Part shown: in pieces, positions 5,327 through 6,436 of the stretch
How the letters are laid out: each line of letters starts with the position of its first letter
How positions within the stretch are numbered: position 1 is the stretch's first letter
Assembly: GCA_947177085.1 (NCBI GenBank)
Contig: CAMWTD010000130.1
Location: 1 to 6,436 of the forward strand
DNA: 6,436 nt
From: an uncultured Desulfovibrio sp.
GTDB taxonomy: Bacteria > Desulfobacterota > Desulfovibrionia > Desulfovibrionales > Desulfovibrionaceae
Direction of reading: 5' to 3'
Notes under the pieces: model-generated
Databases searched by the model: none
What the model was told of the DNA's origin: nothing
What the model saw: the letters and a program-made list of their open reading frames with translations, nothing else
Made by a program: the position numbers and the translations under genes

Positions 5327-6436
5327 TCAGTCCTGTCGCCTGGCCTGGCGTCCCGCCGCGTCGCCGGCGGGCTCGCGCAGGCGCTGGGAGCGGGCGGACC
5401 TGGCCGCCCCGGCGCTCATGTCCTCGAAAAACGCGCAGCCCCGCCGCCCGCCCTCCTTGACGCGGTAGAGGGCGCTGTCCGCATCGCCGTAGAGGCTGTC
5501 GGGAAAGCCCTGCCGGGAGAAGGCCACGCCCACGCTGATGGAGAGCGCGGGCACCACGCCCTCGGGCTCGCCAAGGGTCTCGTTGATGGCCGCGATCTTG
5601 TCGGCGATAACGCGCTCGATGCCCGCGGCCCTGTCCGGGATGATGACCGCGAACTCGTCGCCGCCGAGGCGGATGCAGAAGTCATCGGCGCGGAAGGCCG
5701 TGCGCAAAAGCCCGGCCACGCGCCTGAGGGCCGCGTCGCCCGTTTCGTGGCCGTGGAGGTCGTTCACCTCCTTGAAGCGGTCCACGTCGATGAGGATGAG
5801 GCCCACGGGATGCTCCTCCCCGTTCATGAGGTTGCGCAGGCCGTCAAAGGCGCTCCTGTTGAGCAAATCCGTGAGTGGGTCATGTTCTGCCTTGTGGCGC
5901 AGCATCATGTCCTGCTGCTCCTTGAGGGCGAACATTTCATTATAGGTCCCCGCGAGCTCGCGGAACTCGCGGGCCCCGGCCGGGGCCAGCGGCCTGCCCT
6001 CGCGGATGCAGCGGTCGAAGAGCCTGAGCGGCCGGATGACGAGGAGGATGCCCGCGGCAAAGGTCAGGACGCCGAGCAGGCCCAGCCCCACCAGGGCCAG
6101 CCGCTGCCTCGAGAGCACCATGCCGAGCCCGGCCGTGCTCTTCTCCTGCGCCTCGCGGGCACGGGCCAGCACATCGTCGAGGAAGTGCGCGACGGCATTG
6201 AAGATTTCCTGCTTGGCCTCGCGATACTTGCGGTCATAGACCAGTTCCCGCGCGTGGCGCACCTTGTCTTGAGGCGAGAGGTAGCGATCCTCCGCGTTGA
6301 GCCGCGCTTCGCGCACCTGCGCGGGAAATTCGGCAAGGTCAAGGTGCGCGCCCTCGGCCGCCAGCCGTATGGCGTAAATCTCCCTGAAGGTGAGTGCGTT
6401 GGACAGGTCGAGCCCGGTGTGGATGCAGTTGTGGTC
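5327..6436 (-). CDS. Membrane-anchored GGDEF diguanylate cyclase, 5' end beyond the window
   Basis: The frame is open from base 6436 to the TGA at 5329-5327, so 369 residues are visible and the N-terminus is missing. The GTG at 6316 is unlikely to be the true start, because 40 in-frame upstream codons continue the same helical domain. In the fragment, residues 1-100 are charged and helical, like the second half of a periplasmic four-helix sensor. A membrane helix (RLALVGLGLLGVLTFAAGIL) lies at about 6103-6040. A short HAMP-like linker follows, then a GGDEF domain starting at EHDPLTDLLNRSAFDGL. The domain has the Mg/GTP segment DVDRFKEVND, the intact active-site motif GGDEF (5665-5651) and the inhibitory-site motif RADD (5692-5681, RxxD at the correct distance). 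It should therefore make c-di-GMP from two GTP and be feedback-inhibited. The end of the protein is an Arg/Ala-rich tail of about 30 residues. No EAL domain is seen. It is the first visible gene of the operon, followed after 10 bases by the permease. The signal sensed is unknown. Confidence 0.93.
   Translation of the reverse strand, partial: DHNCIHTGLDLSNALTFREIYAIRLAAEGAHLDLAEFPAQVREARLNAEDRYLSPQDKVRHARELVYDRKYREAKQEIFNAVAHFLDDVLARAREAQEKSTAGLGMVLSRQRLALVGLGLLGVLTFAAGILLVIRPLRLFDRCIREGRPLAPAGAREFRELAGTYNEMFALKEQQDMMLRHKAEHDPLTDLLNRSAFDGLRNLMNGEEHPVGLILIDVDRFKEVNDLHGHETGDAALRRVAGLLRTAFRADDFCIRLGGDEFAVIIPDRAAGIERVIADKIAAINETLGEPEGVVPALSISVGVAFSRQGFPDSLYGDADSALYRVKEGGRRGCAFFEDMSAGAARSARSQRLREPAGDAAGRQARRQD

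Noticed and set aside
3841..5460. A 539-codon open frame on the plus strand opposite the permease and transporter
   Set aside because: Its translation is rich in His, Gly, Glu, Arg and Asp with no domain or membrane logic. It lies antisense to two clear family members and is explained by GC-rich codon bias.

Overview
The window is a GC-rich stretch of bacterial chromosome in which every supportable gene lies on the minus strand. The protein styles and strong GC bias at third codon positions suggest a Gram-negative proteobacterium. My best guess is a member of the Desulfovibrio/Bilophila group, but this is an impression from sequence style. There is no rRNA, tRNA, mobile element, CRISPR array or phage gene.

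Reading in the direction of transcription (high to low coordinates), the first four genes form one compact unit. (1) A membrane-anchored GGDEF diguanylate cyclase (6436 to 5327; its N-terminus lies beyond the window). (2) An NCS2/AzgA-like purine permease (5316 to 4000). (3) An 11-helix sodium-coupled transporter of the neurotransmitter:sodium symporter (NSS) family, probably for an amino acid (3977 to 2559). (4) A D-isomer-specific 2-hydroxyacid dehydrogenase (2547 to 1606). The gaps are only 10, 22 and 11 bases, and each downstream gene has a purine-rich Shine-Dalgarno at the end of the gene before it. The unit therefore looks like one operon, and its promoter must lie beyond 6436.

The only non-coding stretch of note is 1402-1605 (204 bases). 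It holds a long GC-rich inverted repeat just after the dehydrogenase stop, then an intrinsic terminator with a T-tract, and a possible promoter overlapping that terminator. The promoter would serve the last gene (1401 to 1, incomplete). That gene encodes a large protein with about 360 residues of unrecognised N-terminal sequence followed by a family 2 glycosyltransferase domain.

In function, the operon joins a c-di-GMP-producing sensor, a nucleobase importer, an amino-acid-type importer and a reductase or dehydrogenase for 2-oxo/2-hydroxyacids. No common pathway is proved by the sequence. Both transporters carry substitutions at positions that matter in characterised relatives, and the glycosyltransferase has an altered acidic motif. 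These are the points most worth a second look. I see no clearly novel multi-gene system.
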